DNA from: Leucogyrophana mollusca
Taxonomy: Eukaryota > Basidiomycota > Agaricomycetes > Boletales
Reading direction: 5' to 3'
Length of the DNA stretch: 64,000 bases
Assembly (NCBI GenBank): GCA_021014945.1
Contig: MU266423.1
Span: 33,951 to 97,950 of the forward strand
The notes under the pieces are model-generated. The model searched no databases. It was not told the DNA's origin and saw only the letters and a program-made list of their open reading frames with translations. Every line of letters begins with the position of its first letter. The stretch's first letter is position 1. Both the position numbers and the translations under genes were made by a program. Shown piece after piece: positions 63,131-64,000 of this stretch.

Positions 63131-63964
63131 CGCGGGACGCTGAGTAAGAGGGGTATAGCGCCTGTAGGGAGAGTATGGGAGAAGGTGGTGGGCGGTGGAT
63201 GACGAGTAGAACTGAGAGGCGGTCTGTCGCCTAGGTGGGAGGGCATGGCAAGCTCACACGCAAAACGCCAGGATCACTTATTTTAGTCTCGCCGGTACGC
63301 CGAGTGCTGTGTTTCCACACGCTGCGGTCTCTGACCAGGCTAAATCAAGCCCACTGTCACAGGTTTCTTTGAAACGCCGCAACGCCCCCTGGATATAGCA
63401 ACATGTCGGTCGGAGGTAAGCTGTTGGTGTTGTCGCCGGTGTCCGTATCAACCCAGATCCGTCGTCAGCCTAACACCTCCTGGCACCTGTGCAGACAAGT
63501 GAACTCCGTGAACAGGTACCGGGCAAACATGTCGAAAACTGAAAATCGATGGCATGTGTCAGCCGGTGTCAAGTAGCAGAGCACCTTCAAACGATCAATT
63601 GCAGACTGCCAGGCCAGAATTGCCGAATTGCTAGAAAGTCGGGTTGAGAATTTTCGTCGCTACGCATCGCAAAATCGCACCTGTGGTTCCCACAGTATGG
63701 GTCGTATTAGAACTACTTTAGCGGGGGGAATGTGGATCTAATACGAGGGGTTTCAAGCGATACAGGGCTTTGCTCAATAATTGTTGGATAATTATGCCAC
63801 TTTGGCACCTGGGCAGCAACTGTCGGAAGCCATTGCCGAGGCTCGGCATGACACGCCACCATATATTAATGATGCCGCCGGTCCCCGCCCTCGGGTGTCA
63901 CGTTCCATTGATCCCGTACCTTCCGGCTATTGTTCCGGCCCTTCCTCGGGTATTTCCGCGCTTT
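63131..63964. other. Intergenic region to near the window edge
   Basis: No gene is supported. A small inverted repeat (ataatt, aattat) occurs near 63777-63796. A 61-codon frame from 63781 to 63966 lacks an ATG at its start and could be the edge of an exon that lies mostly elsewhere. Confidence 0.35.
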
Positions 63965-63991
63965 GAGCTCGCTGTCTCACACAGCGAGCTC
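63965..63991. repeat. Perfect 11-bp hairpin at window edge
   Basis: gagctcgctgt, ctcac, acagcgagctc: an exact inverted repeat with 11-base arms and a 5-base loop, nine bases from the end of the window. Such a hairpin could be a Helitron-type 3' end or a terminator-like structure. The deciding sequence is beyond the window. Confidence 0.6.
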
Positions 63992-64000
63992 GTATATCTC

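Overview
The window is nuclear DNA from a filamentous basidiomycete, most likely an Agaricomycete. Genes are cut by many short GT-AG introns (about 46-90 bases), and several families are typical of that group: DUF6533 membrane proteins, BTB/POZ and F-box expansions, a protoilludene-synthase-like sesquiterpene cyclase, and a DUF7137-type protein. I see no rRNA, convincing tRNA, CRISPR array or virus. Exon borders were read by eye from frame, splice consensus and family alignment, so some may be off by a base.

Left part (0.15-21 kb): two divergent paralogous C2H2 zinc-finger regulators (end 155, start 2360; and 6467-8095) separated by 4.1 kb; a tandem pair of TauD-type 2-oxoglutarate dioxygenases (8670-11944); a 582-codon gene for a predicted secreted protein (13471-15448) inside a 2.9 kb block that recurs at 54.6-57.5 kb; a tandem pair of BTB proteins, the second with a decayed 3' end; and a 17-exon GH47 alpha-mannosidase (18516-21233).

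Middle part (21-47 kb) is mostly conserved housekeeping: an unknown protein, a DUF6533 membrane protein, enolase, the ribosome-assembly GTPase NOG2, a glutathione S-transferase, mitochondrial ribosomal protein uS15m, a large F-box protein divergent from an importin-9/Kap114 gene, an Arg/Ser-rich nuclear protein and another F-box protein. A 3 kb gene-poor stretch lies at 42.2-45.2 kb.

Right part (47.9-64 kb) is a rearranged mosaic. A sesquiterpene synthase (49310-50608) with intact DEYTD and NSE motifs sits between two broken pieces of a hexose-transporter gene. An intact transporter lies at 58.4-60.8 kb, and beside its 3' end is a degraded copy of the terpene synthase promoter but no synthase. 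This looks like a duplicated terpene-synthase/transporter unit with reciprocal loss. Between them are COG8 (52246-54258), the second copy of the 2.9 kb block, and a stray copy of the COG8 5' end on the block's far side. The window closes with a DUF7137-like protein and a perfect 11-bp hairpin at its very end.
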